DNA from: Pedobacter steynii
Lineage (GTDB): Bacteria > Bacteroidota > Bacteroidia > Sphingobacteriales > Sphingobacteriaceae
Reading direction: 5' to 3'
Length of the DNA stretch: 64,000 nt
Assembly: GCF_001721645.1 (NCBI RefSeq)
Contig: NZ_CP017141.1
Coordinates: 1,736,001 to 1,800,000 of the forward strand
Both the position numbers and the translations under genes were made by a program. The notes under the pieces are model-generated. The model had not been told where the DNA came from. It saw only the letters and a program-made list of their open reading frames with translations, and ran no database searches. Below, in pieces: positions 26,715-35,890 of the stretch; positions within the stretch are counted from its first letter, which is position 1, and each line of letters begins with the position of its first letter.

Positions 26715-28025
26715 ATGAAATTATATAGTACCAACAATCACGATTTAAATGTAGACTTTCCTACCGCTGTTTTTAACAGCATGCCTTTGGATAAAGGTTT
26801 ATACATGCCGGTCAATATCCCGGTTTTGGATCAGGAGTTTATCCAACAGATTGACCAGTATACACTGCCACAAATCGCTTTTAAGGTAGTGTCGTCCTTA
26901 TTGGAGGATGCTGTTCCTGCAAAAGACCTGCAAAAGATCATTGAGGACGCGTTTAATTTCGACGCACCTGTAGTTGCTCTTGATGCGGAAACCTATGTCC
27001 TGGAATTGTTCCATGGACCATCTCTGGCCTTTAAGGACTTTGGAGCAAGATTCATGAGCCGGATCATGGCCTATTTCTTAAAAGATGGAGAGCAGTTACT
27101 GGATGTTCTGGTTGCCACCTCCGGCGATACCGGCGGAGCGGTAGCACTGGGCTTCTTAGGGGTTCCAAATACAAGGGTGACCATCCTTTATCCGAAAGGA
27201 AAAGTGAGTGAGATTCAGGAATTACAACTCTGTACGAATGGCAATAACATCCATGCAGTAGAGGTAGACGGCACTTTTGATGATTGTCAGCATCTGGTAA
27301 AGCAGGCCTTTGCAGATGAAGAACTGAACCGTAAACTTCGTCTGACTTCCGCCAATTCTATTAATATCTCCAGACTGATTCCTCAGACGCTATATTATTT
27401 TAATGCCTATGCCCAGCTCCGCAAGGCAGGGAAGAAAGAAGTGATCTTTTCTGTACCTAGCGGTAATTTTGGGAATATTGCTGCGGGGCTGCTGGCCTAT
27501 AAAATGGGACTTCCGGTAAAACAATTTATTGCAGCAACAAATGTAAACGATACTGTTCCACGTTATTTAAAGACCGGTGTATACGAAACCAGGCCATCTG
27601 TACAGACCTATGCCAATGCCATGGATGTAGGAGCTCCAAGTAACTGGGTAAGGATTATGGATCTGTTTAATCAGGATAAAGCCGCTTTGCAACAAGTACT
27701 GAAAAGCTATAGCTATACCGATGAGGAAACGATGAAAGGAATTCATTCCATCTACCATCAATTTGGATACATTGCTTGTCCGCATACGGCCATTGCATGG
27801 CTGGCCCTACAGGATTACAAAAATGAAAACCCACAGGAAGATGCCACGGGTGTATTTTTGTCTACTGCACATGCCTGTAAATTTCCGGATGTATTTTCAG
27901 AAGAAATGGCTGGTAAAATTCAGATTCCTGCTCAGGTTCAGGCGCTTACTGTCAAATCAAAACATGCAGAAAAGATGGATACGGCGTATGAATCTTTTAA
28001 AAGTTATCTGACTACTTTTTACTAA
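26715..28025 (+). CDS. thrC: Threonine synthase
   Basis: 436-residue PLP enzyme that converts O-phosphohomoserine to threonine. The PLP lysine is Lys107 in GPSLAFKDFGARFM, and TSGDTGGAVALGF is the phosphate-binding region. Size and features match the E. coli-type, N-terminally extended ThrC rather than the plant SAM-activated type. It ends the thr operon, and the last 14 bp overlap the end of the convergent META-domain gene. Confidence 0.95.
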   Translation: MKLYSTNNHDLNVDFPTAVFNSMPLDKGLYMPVNIPVLDQEFIQQIDQYTLPQIAFKVVSSLLEDAVPAKDLQKIIEDAFNFDAPVVALDAETYVLELFHGPSLAFKDFGARFMSRIMAYFLKDGEQLLDVLVATSGDTGGAVALGFLGVPNTRVTILYPKGKVSEIQELQLCTNGNNIHAVEVDGTFDDCQHLVKQAFADEELNRKLRLTSANSINISRLIPQTLYYFNAYAQLRKAGKKEVIFSVPSGNFGNIAAGLLAYKMGLPVKQFIAATNVNDTVPRYLKTGVYETRPSVQTYANAMDVGAPSNWVRIMDLFNQDKAALQQVLKSYSYTDEETMKGIHSIYHQFGYIACPHTAIAWLALQDYKNENPQEDATGVFLSTAHACKFPDVFSEEMAGKIQIPAQVQALTVKSKHAEKMDTAYESFKSYLTTFY

Positions 28026-28443
28026 AACGCATGATGGCAATGTCGCCCATCATAAAGTTAAGGGTACTATCGCTTACCGAATAGGTACTTGCTTTCTTTA
28101 ACATTTCCAGAAAAGTGGCCTCTCCTTCACCAGGGCAGGCCATTTTTGTCATGGCTAAGGGCTGGGTGAAATTGATGGTGGTATCATCTGCCACTAGGGT
28201 GCCGGAAAAAGAATTACAGCTTGTATTTCCACTTAATTTCCGCTCCGTGATATCAAAGGTGATGGTCGGTTTTGTTGCAGGATATAAACCATTAAAAGCT
28301 ATTCTAGGACCAGATATGTAGTTTAATTCCCAGGTTCCTCCCAGTTGTGATAGTCCACCGTTTCCTATCGTTCCGGGTTTCAGAGTTGTGCACGCTGTAA
28401 AAGTGCTGGTCATTACAATTGCCAGTAACAGGATTCTTTTCAT
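28012..28443 (-). CDS. META-domain lipoprotein
   Basis: 143-residue lipoprotein with lipobox FTAC (Cys18). The mature part is a single META domain (HslJ-like): LGGTWELNYISG near the start, SGNTSCNSFSGTL in the middle and MTKMACPGEGEATFL with the conserved Met-Ala-Cys segment. META domains are periplasmic beta-barrel modules linked to heat or novobiocin resistance in E. coli, without a defined ligand. It is convergent with thrC with a 14-bp overlap. Confidence 0.88.
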   Translation of the reverse strand: MKRILLLAIVMTSTFTACTTLKPGTIGNGGLSQLGGTWELNYISGPRIAFNGLYPATKPTITFDITERKLSGNTSCNSFSGTLVADDTTINFTQPLAMTKMACPGEGEATFLEMLKKASTYSVSDSTLNFMMGDIAIMRFSKK

Positions 28444-28518
28444 AGCCTTATTGTTTTAATGATACCCGAAAGGTACAAAGAGTATTCGAAAATATACCTA
28501 TCGGGAATCAGTAAAAGT

Positions 28519-29475
28519 CTAAAATACTGCCTGTACGATCTTCTTTGTAGGTTCCGGATTACCCATTGTGTAGAAATGAAGAACTGGTGCTCCCATCTCT
28601 TTTAACTCCTGACACTGATGGATCATCCATTCTATTCCAACTTCTTTAACGTCCTTTTCTGACTTACAGGCCTGTATCGCTTCGCTCAGTTCCATTGGAA
28701 TATCCAGGTGGAAAATTTTCGGCAGGCTCACGAGTTGTTTGCTACTGGTAATTGGTTTAAGTCCGGGGATAATAGGCACATTAATGCCATTAGCGCGACA
28801 TTTGTCGACTAAAGCTTTATATTTTTTATTATCAAAAAACATTTGGGTAACGATGAAATCTGCTCCGGTATCAACTTTATGTTTGAGGTATTTGAAGTCT
28901 GTATCCAGGTTCGGTGATTCATAATGTTTTTCAGGATAGCCGGCTACACCAATGCAAAAATCTGTTTTTGCAGCGTCTTCCATATAATCATGCAGATAAC
29001 GGCCATTATTCATGTCTACTACATGTTGTAACAATTCTGAAGCATAGGCATGTCCATCCGGAGTTGGAACAAAAGAGCTGTCACTTTTGCGGGCATCGCC
29101 ACGAAGTACCAATACATTGTCGATTCCCAGGAACTGAAGATCGATTAATGCATTTTCAGTTTCATCCTTAGTAAATCCCCCACATATTAAATGAGGCACT
29201 GCATCCACATTATACTTGTTCATAATGGCCGCACAGGTTGCTACAGTACTTGGACGTTTACGGTAAGCGATCTTTTCTAACAAGCCATTTGGATGCTGCT
29301 TGTAGATATAATCTTCCCTGAGGTAAGTCACATCGATAAAGGGCGGATTGAATTCCATTAAAGGGTCTATGGCATCAAAAATGCCTTTAATACTTTGTCC
29401 TTTTATCGGTGGTAAGAGTTCAAACGAGAAAAGTGGAGTTCCCTTTGCGTTACTGATATGGTCTACGATCTTCAT
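28519..29475 (-). CDS. metF: Methylenetetrahydrofolate reductase
   Basis: 318-residue FAD enzyme reducing 5,10-methylene-THF to 5-methyl-THF, the methyl donor for MetH. The barrel begins FSFELLPPIKG, with LVLRGDARK, GVAGYPEKHYESPN (the folate-site region), DTGADFIVTQMFFD and PIIPGLKPITS. It follows metH by 34 bp on the same strand, so the methyl donor and the methyltransferase are probably made from one message under the SAM riboswitch. Confidence 0.95.
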   Translation of the reverse strand: MKIVDHISNAKGTPLFSFELLPPIKGQSIKGIFDAIDPLMEFNPPFIDVTYLREDYIYKQHPNGLLEKIAYRKRPSTVATCAAIMNKYNVDAVPHLICGGFTKDETENALIDLQFLGIDNVLVLRGDARKSDSSFVPTPDGHAYASELLQHVVDMNNGRYLHDYMEDAAKTDFCIGVAGYPEKHYESPNLDTDFKYLKHKVDTGADFIVTQMFFDNKKYKALVDKCRANGINVPIIPGLKPITSSKQLVSLPKIFHLDIPMELSEAIQACKSEKDVKEVGIEWMIHQCQELKEMGAPVLHFYTMGNPEPTKKIVQAVF

Positions 29476-29509
29476 TAATATTCTTGTAAGGTTGGTTGGT
29501 TATCTGTTG

Positions 29510-32500
29510 TTAATAAGCTAGGTTAGGACTTAACCATCGCTCTACTTCTTCTATTGGCATATCTTTTCTAAGTGCATATTCTTCAATCTGGTCCTTGGTA
29601 ATCTTTCCTAAACCGAAATACCTGGATTGAGGGTGAGCGAAATAAAAACCACTCACCGCAGCTGTAGGATACATCGCATAACTTTCTGTTAAGCGAAGGC
29701 CGATCTTATTCTCGGCATCCAGCAATTCGAAAAGTGTACCTTTTTCGGTATGTTCCGGACAGGCAGGATATCCTGGTGCCGGACGTATTCCTGCATATTC
29801 TTCCTTAATCAGTTCTTCATTGCTCAGGTGTTCATCTTTGGCATAACCCCAATAATCTTTACGAACCAGTTCATGCATTCTTTCTGCAAAAGCTTCCGCC
29901 AGCCTGTCGGCCAAAGCTTTAGCCATAATGCTGTTATAATCGTCATAATTTGCTTCGAACTCAGCTACCAATTCATCACATCCGATTCCGGTAGTCACGG
30001 CGAAACCGCCAAAATAATCTGCAACACCGGATTCTTTTGGTGCCACAAAATCAGACAATGCGTAATAGGGTTCTCCAGCTACTTTTTCTGCTTGTTGACG
30101 TAATGTATGGATGGTCACTTTCTCACCTTCCACATCAAGAATAATATCATCTCCGACTGTGTTAGCCGGCCAGAAACCAATTACTCCTTTAGCGGTCAGC
30201 AGTTTTTCATCAATAATTCTTTTTAACAGTGCCTGAGCATCATCAAATAGCTTTTTAGCCTCATCCCCAACTAATTTATCGTTGAATATTTTAGGATAAC
30301 TACCTCTTAATTCCCAGGTATGGAAGAAAGGTGTCCAGTCGATATAAGGAACCAGTTCTGCCAAAGGATAATCTTCAAACACCCTTGTTCCTGTGAATGC
30401 AGGAGCGGGAGCAACCAGGTCAAGATCTATTTTAAACTGATCTTTTCTCGCTTCTTCCAGTGTTTTAAAGCGTTTATCAGAACGTTTGTTTAAATGTGCT
30501 TCTCTGGCCTTATCGTATTCCTGTCTGATGCTGTCAATATATGGGCCTCTGGTTTCTTCATTCATCAGTGTACTGCATACCGTTACACTTCTGGAAGCAT
30601 CCAAAACATGAATGGCAGGTCCGGAATAGTTCGGTGCTACTTTTACTGCTGCGTGAATACGGGAGGTGGTTGCTCCGCCAATAATCAATGGAATGGTAAA
30701 CCCTTCCCGTTCCATTTCCTTGGCGAAATGCACCATTTCGTCTAGCGAAGGTGTAATCAGACCACTTAGCCCGATAATATCCGCATTAATTTCTTTCGCT
30801 TTCTGAATAATGGTTTGTGCGGGAACCATTACTCCAAGGTCTACAATTTCGAAGTTATTACAAGCCAGTACTACGCCTACAATGTTTTTTCCGATATCAT
30901 GAACATCTCCTTTCACTGTGGCCATTAATACCTTCCCGGCAGATGAGCTCGCCTTTCCATCCGGATTATCCAGTTTTTCCTGCTCGATAAAGGGAAGCAG
31001 GTAGGCTACTGCTTTTTTCATTACCCTTGCAGATTTTACTACCTGTGGAAGAAACATTTTTCCGGCACCAAAAAGGTCTCCGACGATATTCATTCCATCC
31101 ATTAAAGGACCTTCAATCACATGTATTGGCTTAGGATATTTCTGTCTGGCTTCTTCTACGTCGGCATCCAGGTATTCTATAATTCCTTTAACCAGGGAAT
31201 GGGAAAGCCTGCTTTCTACGCTTTCTTTCCTCCATTCTTCATCTCTGACAATCTCTTTGCCCTTGGATTTAATGGTGTCTGCAAATTCGACCAGTCTTTC
31301 GGTTGCATCTTCCCTGCGATTGAGCAATACATCTTCCACACGCTCCAGAAGTTCGGGTGGGATCTCCTGATAAACTTCCAGCATTCCTGCGTTTACAATT
31401 CCCATGTCCAGGCCTGCTTTGATGGCATGGTATAGAAATGCAGAGTGCATGGCTTCTCTAACCGTATTGTTTCCCCTGAAGGAGAAGGAAATGTTGGAAA
31501 CACCTCCGCTTACTTTCGCATAAGGAAGGTTTTCTTTAATCCATCGGGTTGCGTTGATAAAATCTACCGCGTAATTATTGTGTTCTTCCAGGCCGGTTGC
31601 TACCGTAAGGATGTTTGGATCAAATATGATGTCTTCGGCAGGGAAACCTACTTCGTTGACTAAAATGTCATAAGAACGCTTACAGATTTCTTTTCTTCTT
31701 TCGAAGTTATCTGCCTGTCCTTGTTCATCAAATGCCATCACAACTACAGCAGCACCATAGTTCATGATTTTACGGGCACTTTCTTTAAACTTCTCTTCTC
31801 CTTCTTTCAGGGAGATGGAGTTGACAATACCTTTACCCTGCAGACATTTTAATCCGGCTTCGATTACTGTCCATTTGGACGAATCGACCATGATCGGAAG
31901 TTTGGAAATGTCGGGCTCTGAAGCGATCAGATTTAGGAATTTTACCATTGCGGCTTCTCCATCCAACATCCCTTCATCCATATTCACGTCGATCACCTGG
32001 GCACCACCTTCTACCTGCTGACGGGCAACAGTAAGGGCTGCTTCATAATCACCACCCAAAATCAGTTTAGAGAATTTAGGTGATCCGGTGATGTTTGTTC
32101 TTTCACCAATATTGACGAAAATACTTTCTGGGGTAACGGTTACTGGTTCTAATCCACTCAGACGCAGGTAAGGAGCTGTTTCAGGTATTTTTCTTGGGCT
32201 GATGCTTTTTGCCTTGGCTGCAATGCATCCAATATGCTCAGGTGTTGTACCACAGCAACCTCCTACGATGTTTACAAATCCATGCTGAATAAAATCTTCT
32301 ACTAAATGGGCAGTTTCATGAGGCATTTCATCATAGGCACCAAACTCATTAGGTAATCCTGCGTTTGGATAGGCAGATACATAACAGGTAGCCTTTGCGG
32401 AGAGCTCTTCAATGTGAGGCCTCATATCTTTGGCACCCAGAGCACAGTTAAAGCCGATACTGATTGGATTGGCATGAATTACCGAGTTTAAGAAAGCTTC

Positions 32501-33169
32501 TACCGTTTGTCCGGATAAAGTTCTTCCTGAGGCATCAGTAATTGTCCCTGAGATCATGATGTCTATTGTTCTGCCAATTTCCTTTTCATACTTCTTAATG
32601 GAGAATATGGCTGCTTTAGCATTCAGGGTATCAAAAATAGTTTCAATTAATAGGAGGTCAGCGCCCCCGTCAACCAGTCCGCGGACCTGTTGATCGTAGG
32701 CGTCTACCAGCTCATCGAAGGTAAGTGCCCTGAATCCGGGATCATTTACATCCGGCGAGATGGAAAGTGTTCTGTTGGTTGGGCCAACAGCTCCTGCCAC
32801 AAAGGATCTTCTGTCGGGGTTTGCGGCCATGAATTCATCTACTGCTTCACGGGCAATCTTTGCACCTGCAAAGCTCATTTCATAATCCAGCTCTTCCATC
32901 TGGTAATCTGCCAGTGAAATACGCTGGGTACTGAACGTATTGGTCTCTATAATATCTGCACCGGCTTTAAGGTATTCGGTGTGTATGGCTTTGATGATAT
33001 CAGGGCGTGTGAGGTTAAGCAAATCGTTGTTGCCTTTTACATCACATGGGTGATCTTTAAACCTTTCACCTCTGAAATCTTCTTCTGTTAGGATATAGCG
33101 CTGAATCATGGTACCCATGGCACCGTCAATAATCAATATGCGTTTTTCTAACTCTTCTCTAATGTTCAT
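29510..33169 (-). CDS. metH: Cobalamin-dependent methionine synthase
   Basis: 1219-residue modular enzyme transferring methyl from methyl-THF to homocysteine through cobalamin. Domain order is homocysteine-binding (about 1-320, zinc Cys in [10 protein letters not shown] and [11 protein letters not shown]), pterin-binding (about 350-610, [17 protein letters not shown]), cobalamin cap (about 645-740), B12-binding (about 745-890, with the axial His in [13 protein letters not shown]), and SAM-binding reactivation domain (about 900-1219; [15 protein letters not shown]). All modules are intact on one chain, so full cobalamin is required. A SAM-I type riboswitch lies upstream, and metF follows. Confidence 0.97.
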   Translation of the reverse strand: MNIREELEKRILIIDGAMGTMIQRYILTEEDFRGERFKDHPCDVKGNNDLLNLTRPDIIKAIHTEYLKAGADIIETNTFSTQRISLADYQMEELDYEMSFAGAKIAREAVDEFMAANPDRRSFVAGAVGPTNRTLSISPDVNDPGFRALTFDELVDAYDQQVRGLVDGGADLLLIETIFDTLNAKAAIFSIKKYEKEIGRTIDIMISGTITDASGRTLSGQTVEAFLNSVIHANPISIGFNCALGAKDMRPHIEELSAKATCYVSAYPNAGLPNEFGAYDEMPHETAHLVEDFIQHGFVNIVGGCCGTTPEHIGCIAAKAKSISPRKIPETAPYLRLSGLEPVTVTPESIFVNIGERTNITGSPKFSKLILGGDYEAALTVARQQVEGGAQVIDVNMDEGMLDGEAAMVKFLNLIASEPDISKLPIMVDSSKWTVIEAGLKCLQGKGIVNSISLKEGEEKFKESARKIMNYGAAVVVMAFDEQGQADNFERRKEICKRSYDILVNEVGFPAEDIIFDPNILTVATGLEEHNNYAVDFINATRWIKENLPYAKVSGGVSNISFSFRGNNTVREAMHSAFLYHAIKAGLDMGIVNAGMLEVYQEIPPELLERVEDVLLNRREDATERLVEFADTIKSKGKEIVRDEEWRKESVESRLSHSLVKGIIEYLDADVEEARQKYPKPIHVIEGPLMDGMNIVGDLFGAGKMFLPQVVKSARVMKKAVAYLLPFIEQEKLDNPDGKASSSAGKVLMATVKGDVHDIGKNIVGVVLACNNFEIVDLGVMVPAQTIIQKAKEINADIIGLSGLITPSLDEMVHFAKEMEREGFTIPLIIGGATTSRIHAAVKVAPNYSGPAIHVLDASRSVTVCSTLMNEETRGPYIDSIRQEYDKAREAHLNKRSDKRFKTLEEARKDQFKIDLDLVAPAPAFTGTRVFEDYPLAELVPYIDWTPFFHTWELRGSYPKIFNDKLVGDEAKKLFDDAQALLKRIIDEKLLTAKGVIGFWPANTVGDDIILDVEGEKVTIHTLRQQAEKVAGEPYYALSDFVAPKESGVADYFGGFAVTTGIGCDELVAEFEANYDDYNSIMAKALADRLAEAFAERMHELVRKDYWGYAKDEHLSNEELIKEEYAGIRPAPGYPACPEHTEKGTLFELLDAENKIGLRLTESYAMYPTAAVSGFYFAHPQSRYFGLGKITKDQIEEYALRKDMPIEEVERWLSPNLAY

Positions 33170-33284
33170 TTTTTTTCTCCCCGTAATGCGTATGAAAAAT
33201 ATGACCAGATACGAACTTCATATCGGTTACTATTTTATCCGCAGTCAAAAAGCTTATTGAAAAGTCCGGTATAGGGTCGACTTT

Positions 33285-33393
33285 AACTTATCTTTCGGGA
33301 ACCAATGGTCCGGTTCCAGTAGAATGTAGCACCTTGTAAGCACAGGTTGCTAAGACTTCGCAGGGTCTAATCCCTCCGTCTTTCTCTATAAGC
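33285..33393 (-). promoter_or_regulatory. SAM-I (S-box) riboswitch upstream of metH-metF
   Basis: Read on the minus strand, this ~108-nt leader has the order expected for the SAM-I aptamer: a closing stem CTTAT (33392-33388) / ATAAG (33291-33287), then GGAGGGATTAGACCC, CTTAGCAACC and AAGGTGCTACATTC, corresponding to the conserved AGGGA, GCAACC and AAGGTGC blocks. It sits about 115 nt before the metH ATG. SAM binding is expected to switch off expression. A weak hairpin AAAGTC/GACTTT (33284-33279 and 33266-33261) follows and could be the terminator. The call is from the conserved blocks; no covariance model was run. Confidence 0.85.
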
Positions 33394-33454
33394 TCTGCAA
33401 AAGTGCAACAAAGAAAAATCATTTCCAAAAAAACAGCGCTTAAAGCATATAAAA

Positions 33455-33485
33455 TTGCAAAGGCCATGCAAATATGCATGGCCTT
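33455..33485 (-). terminator. Hairpin after the Bax-inhibitor-like gene
   Basis: AAGGCCATGCA (33460-33470) and TGCATGGCCTT (33475-33485) form an 11-bp perfect stem with a 4-nt loop, followed on the minus strand by a short T-rich stretch. It lies 27 bp past the stop of the Bax-inhibitor-1 gene and upstream of the riboswitch, so it probably isolates the met transcript. Confidence 0.65.
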
Positions 33486-33511
33486 CGGAATAATATTTTG
33501 AAAATCTGTGA

Positions 33512-34267
33512 TTATCTTCTGCTTCCGAAGATTCTTAAAAGATATAAGAAGATGTTTAAAAAGTCAAGATAAAGTGATAAAGCACCCATGATGGCTAGCT
33601 TTTTAGTATCTGCATTGTCAATTGATGCTCCGCTTTCCTCTATTCCTGCTCCAATTCTTTTCAACTTCTGAACGTCATATGCGGTTAAAGCAGTAAAGAT
33701 GGCGATTCCGATGAAAGCCATAAACAAGCTAAAGCTTTCACTTTGAATAAACATGTTGACAACACTTGCAATCACTAATCCGATTACACCAACCATTAAT
33801 ATCGGTCCGAATTTACTCAAGTCGACATCTGTAGTATATCCAAGAACAGCCATGATTCCAAAAATACCTGCTGCACCGGCAAAACAAGAGATTACAGAAG
33901 CTGATGTATAGGCTAAGAGGATAAAGCTTAAACTAAGTCCAGTTAGTACAGAATAGAGAATAAATACCCCTACCAATGCACCGTAAGAAAGCTTATTTAA
34001 TCCTGCACTCATTAAAAGCACAAGGCCAAGAGGGGCGAACATGGCAACATACCCAAGAATAGTCGGTTTTTGTGTCGTGGCATCTCTTAGAAATGAATAT
34101 AATTCAAGATTATTGGCCATTACAAGCGCAGAGACTGTTGAAAGACCTAATGCGATAAACATCCACAAGAATACATTTGCGAAGAACTTCTTAGCAACTA
34201 CTCCAGTTTGCTGTTCAGCAAAAACAGATTTATGTGCCCATTCGTAATTATTATTGTTGTTATCCAT
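33512..34267 (-). CDS. Bax inhibitor-1/YccA family membrane protein
   Basis: 251-residue inner-membrane protein with about seven hydrophobic helices and the BI-1 family pattern: a soluble Asn-rich start, then VFLWMFIALGLS, later AIFTALTAYDVQKLKRIG and ending ALSLYLDFLNIFLYLLRIFG. Members such as YbhL and BsYetJ conduct calcium in a pH-dependent way or interact with quality-control proteases; the role here is not known. It is a single gene with a terminator-like hairpin after it. Confidence 0.9.
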   Translation of the reverse strand: MDNNNNNYEWAHKSVFAEQQTGVVAKKFFANVFLWMFIALGLSTVSALVMANNLELYSFLRDATTQKPTILGYVAMFAPLGLVLLMSAGLNKLSYGALVGVFILYSVLTGLSLSFILLAYTSASVISCFAGAAGIFGIMAVLGYTTDVDLSKFGPILMVGVIGLVIASVVNMFIQSESFSLFMAFIGIAIFTALTAYDVQKLKRIGAGIEESGASIDNADTKKLAIMGALSLYLDFLNIFLYLLRIFGSRR

Positions 34268-34318
34268 TTTATTTAAATTTTATTTTAAAGTTACTAATTG
34301 TTTATCTTCTTACAAAAG

Positions 34319-34888
34319 CTATGCCCCGAGTCTTTTTGTCAGGATTTCTTCCACTTTCTTGAAAAACTGAAGAGGTTTCAGGGTTCTCCATGCCAAATCG
34401 TCAAGCTGACCGCCAAAGTTAATGTAGTAATCGATATTGGCGTTTCTGAATTCATCGATCACATGTTGCTGGAAATTGATTCCGGTAATCCAGCCATCTT
34501 CCACATCCTGGAACCACTCTTCATAATAGCTGTCTTCAGAGGAATGAAAGTTCAGTACGTTTTCGCCGATGAGGATAAACTTATTGATTCCTTCATCTAC
34601 CATTAGTTCCAGTATTTCCCTTTTGAGCAGCATGATGTCATTTCCAATGGCATCGTTCCACTCTCCGATAAACTCGATGATTGCATAATTTCTGTCGTAA
34701 TCTGTGTACAATACTTTAATGTACAAGGTATTAGATCCAAAATCATCCCATTGGGGGTGAATCAGGAAATTGTACAACTGTTTATCGAAATAGAATTCTG
34801 AATATTCCGTGTTATAAAAAGGCGAACGTTCATCTTCGGCGGCGATATAATCATCGCGCCATAGATAGAAGGGCTCAATTTCGTGCAT
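34319..34888 (-). CDS. Conserved-looking hypothetical protein downstream of murQ
   Basis: 189 residues, acidic and rich in aromatic residues (WRDDY, YYEEWFQDVEDGW, YYINFGG). I do not recognise a family. No signal peptide or membrane segment is visible. The open frame reaches upstream into murQ, but the ATG at 34888 gives MHEIEPFYLWRDDY and lies 10 bp after the murQ stop, so this start is preferred. Tight linkage to murQ suggests cotranscription, not necessarily a cell-wall role. Confidence 0.65.
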   Translation of the reverse strand: MHEIEPFYLWRDDYIAAEDERSPFYNTEYSEFYFDKQLYNFLIHPQWDDFGSNTLYIKVLYTDYDRNYAIIEFIGEWNDAIGNDIMLLKREILELMVDEGINKFILIGENVLNFHSSEDSYYEEWFQDVEDGWITGINFQQHVIDEFRNANIDYYINFGGQLDDLAWRTLKPLQFFKKVEEILTKRLGA

Positions 34889-34898
34889 AATTAAGGGA

Positions 34899-35705
34899 TT
34901 ATTTGGTGCCTGCTTCAACAGCTTTACGGACACTTCCGTAACGGATTAGCAAATCTGCAGCCTGATCATGGTCAATGTGTAGTTCTTCCATGACCATTTG
35001 TGTACCGCGATCAACCAGTTTATGGTTGGTCAGCTGCATGTCTACCATTTTGTTGCCTTTTACTCTGCCCAGTTTGATCATGACTGTTGTGCTGAGCATG
35101 TTTAAGACTAGTTTCTGCGCAGTTCCTGATTTCATGCGGGTAGAGCCGGTCAGAAATTCCGGTCCAACCACCACCTCTACCGGAAAATCACTTTCCGCTG
35201 CAATGGGGCCTCCTTCGTTGCAAACGATACATCCGGTTAGGATTCCATGTTTCCGGGCAGTATTTAATCCTCCGATGACGTAAGGAGTTGTTCCTGATGC
35301 AGCAAGGCCGATCAGGCAGTCTTTTTCGTTGATTTTATATTCCTGAAGATCTATCCAGGCTTGTTCGGTATCATCTTCAGCGTTTTCTACCGCTTTCCTG
35401 ATGGCGGTATCGCCACCGGCAATGATGCCGACTACCCAATCAAATGGAACACCAAAAGTTGGCGGGCATTCTGATGCATCGACTACACCCAGGCGGCCAC
35501 TGGTTCCAGCCCCGATATAGAATAACCGGCCTCCATCTATCATACGTTCTGCAACTGAGGTAGCTAATTTCTCTATTTGTGGGATTACATTTTCCACAGC
35601 CTGAGGAACTGACTGGTCTTCTTTATTGATGTTTTGAAGAATTTGAAGTACAGACATCTGATCAATGTTGTTGTACTTTGACTCCTGCTCAGTTACTCTT
35701 ATCAT
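34899..35705 (-). CDS. murQ: N-acetylmuramic acid 6-phosphate etherase
   Basis: 268-residue SIS-domain enzyme that cleaves the lactyl ether of MurNAc 6-phosphate during peptidoglycan recycling. The signature GAGTSGRLGVVDASECPPTFG is complete (residues about 60-80), followed by GGDTAIRKAVENAEDD and the acid-base Glu region, and LTGSTRMKSGTAQKLVLN near the C-terminal half. Length is slightly under the E. coli enzyme (298), with a shorter C-terminus. No MurNAc transporter or kinase is in the window. Confidence 0.95.
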   Translation of the reverse strand: MIRVTEQESKYNNIDQMSVLQILQNINKEDQSVPQAVENVIPQIEKLATSVAERMIDGGRLFYIGAGTSGRLGVVDASECPPTFGVPFDWVVGIIAGGDTAIRKAVENAEDDTEQAWIDLQEYKINEKDCLIGLAASGTTPYVIGGLNTARKHGILTGCIVCNEGGPIAAESDFPVEVVVGPEFLTGSTRMKSGTAQKLVLNMLSTTVMIKLGRVKGNKMVDMQLTNHKLVDRGTQMVMEELHIDHDQAADLLIRYGSVRKAVEAGTK

Positions 35706-35890
35706 ATGTTTTTTTTGATAAAATTCGGGATTTTCTTTTTAAACCGGAAATATTCCCAAAAATGAGTTTAAATAATACGACACTATACCGCATTCCTGTT
35801 AATTGTAAAAAATATCAAACAATTAAAAATGATTAGGACTTAATTTATTAATTGACAGGGTTATTTTATAACTTTACGCAGCATTTAACC

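Noticed and set aside
28465..28505. Inverted repeat CCCGAAAGGTA / TACCTATCGGG between metF and the META gene
   Set aside because: One mismatch and no T tract on the strand where a terminator for metF or promoter element would be expected; too little to assign a role.
33288..33479. 63-codon ORF upstream of metH
   Set aside because: It covers the conserved blocks of the SAM-I riboswitch and reads as non-protein-like; the frame is incidental.
35852..35890. TTG start for the S41 peptidase and a promoter-like TTGACA/TAACTTTA pair
   Set aside because: The upstream start would add residues before a normal signal peptide. The promoter-like pair has only 14 bp between elements, shorter than the Bacteroidota norm, so it was not annotated.
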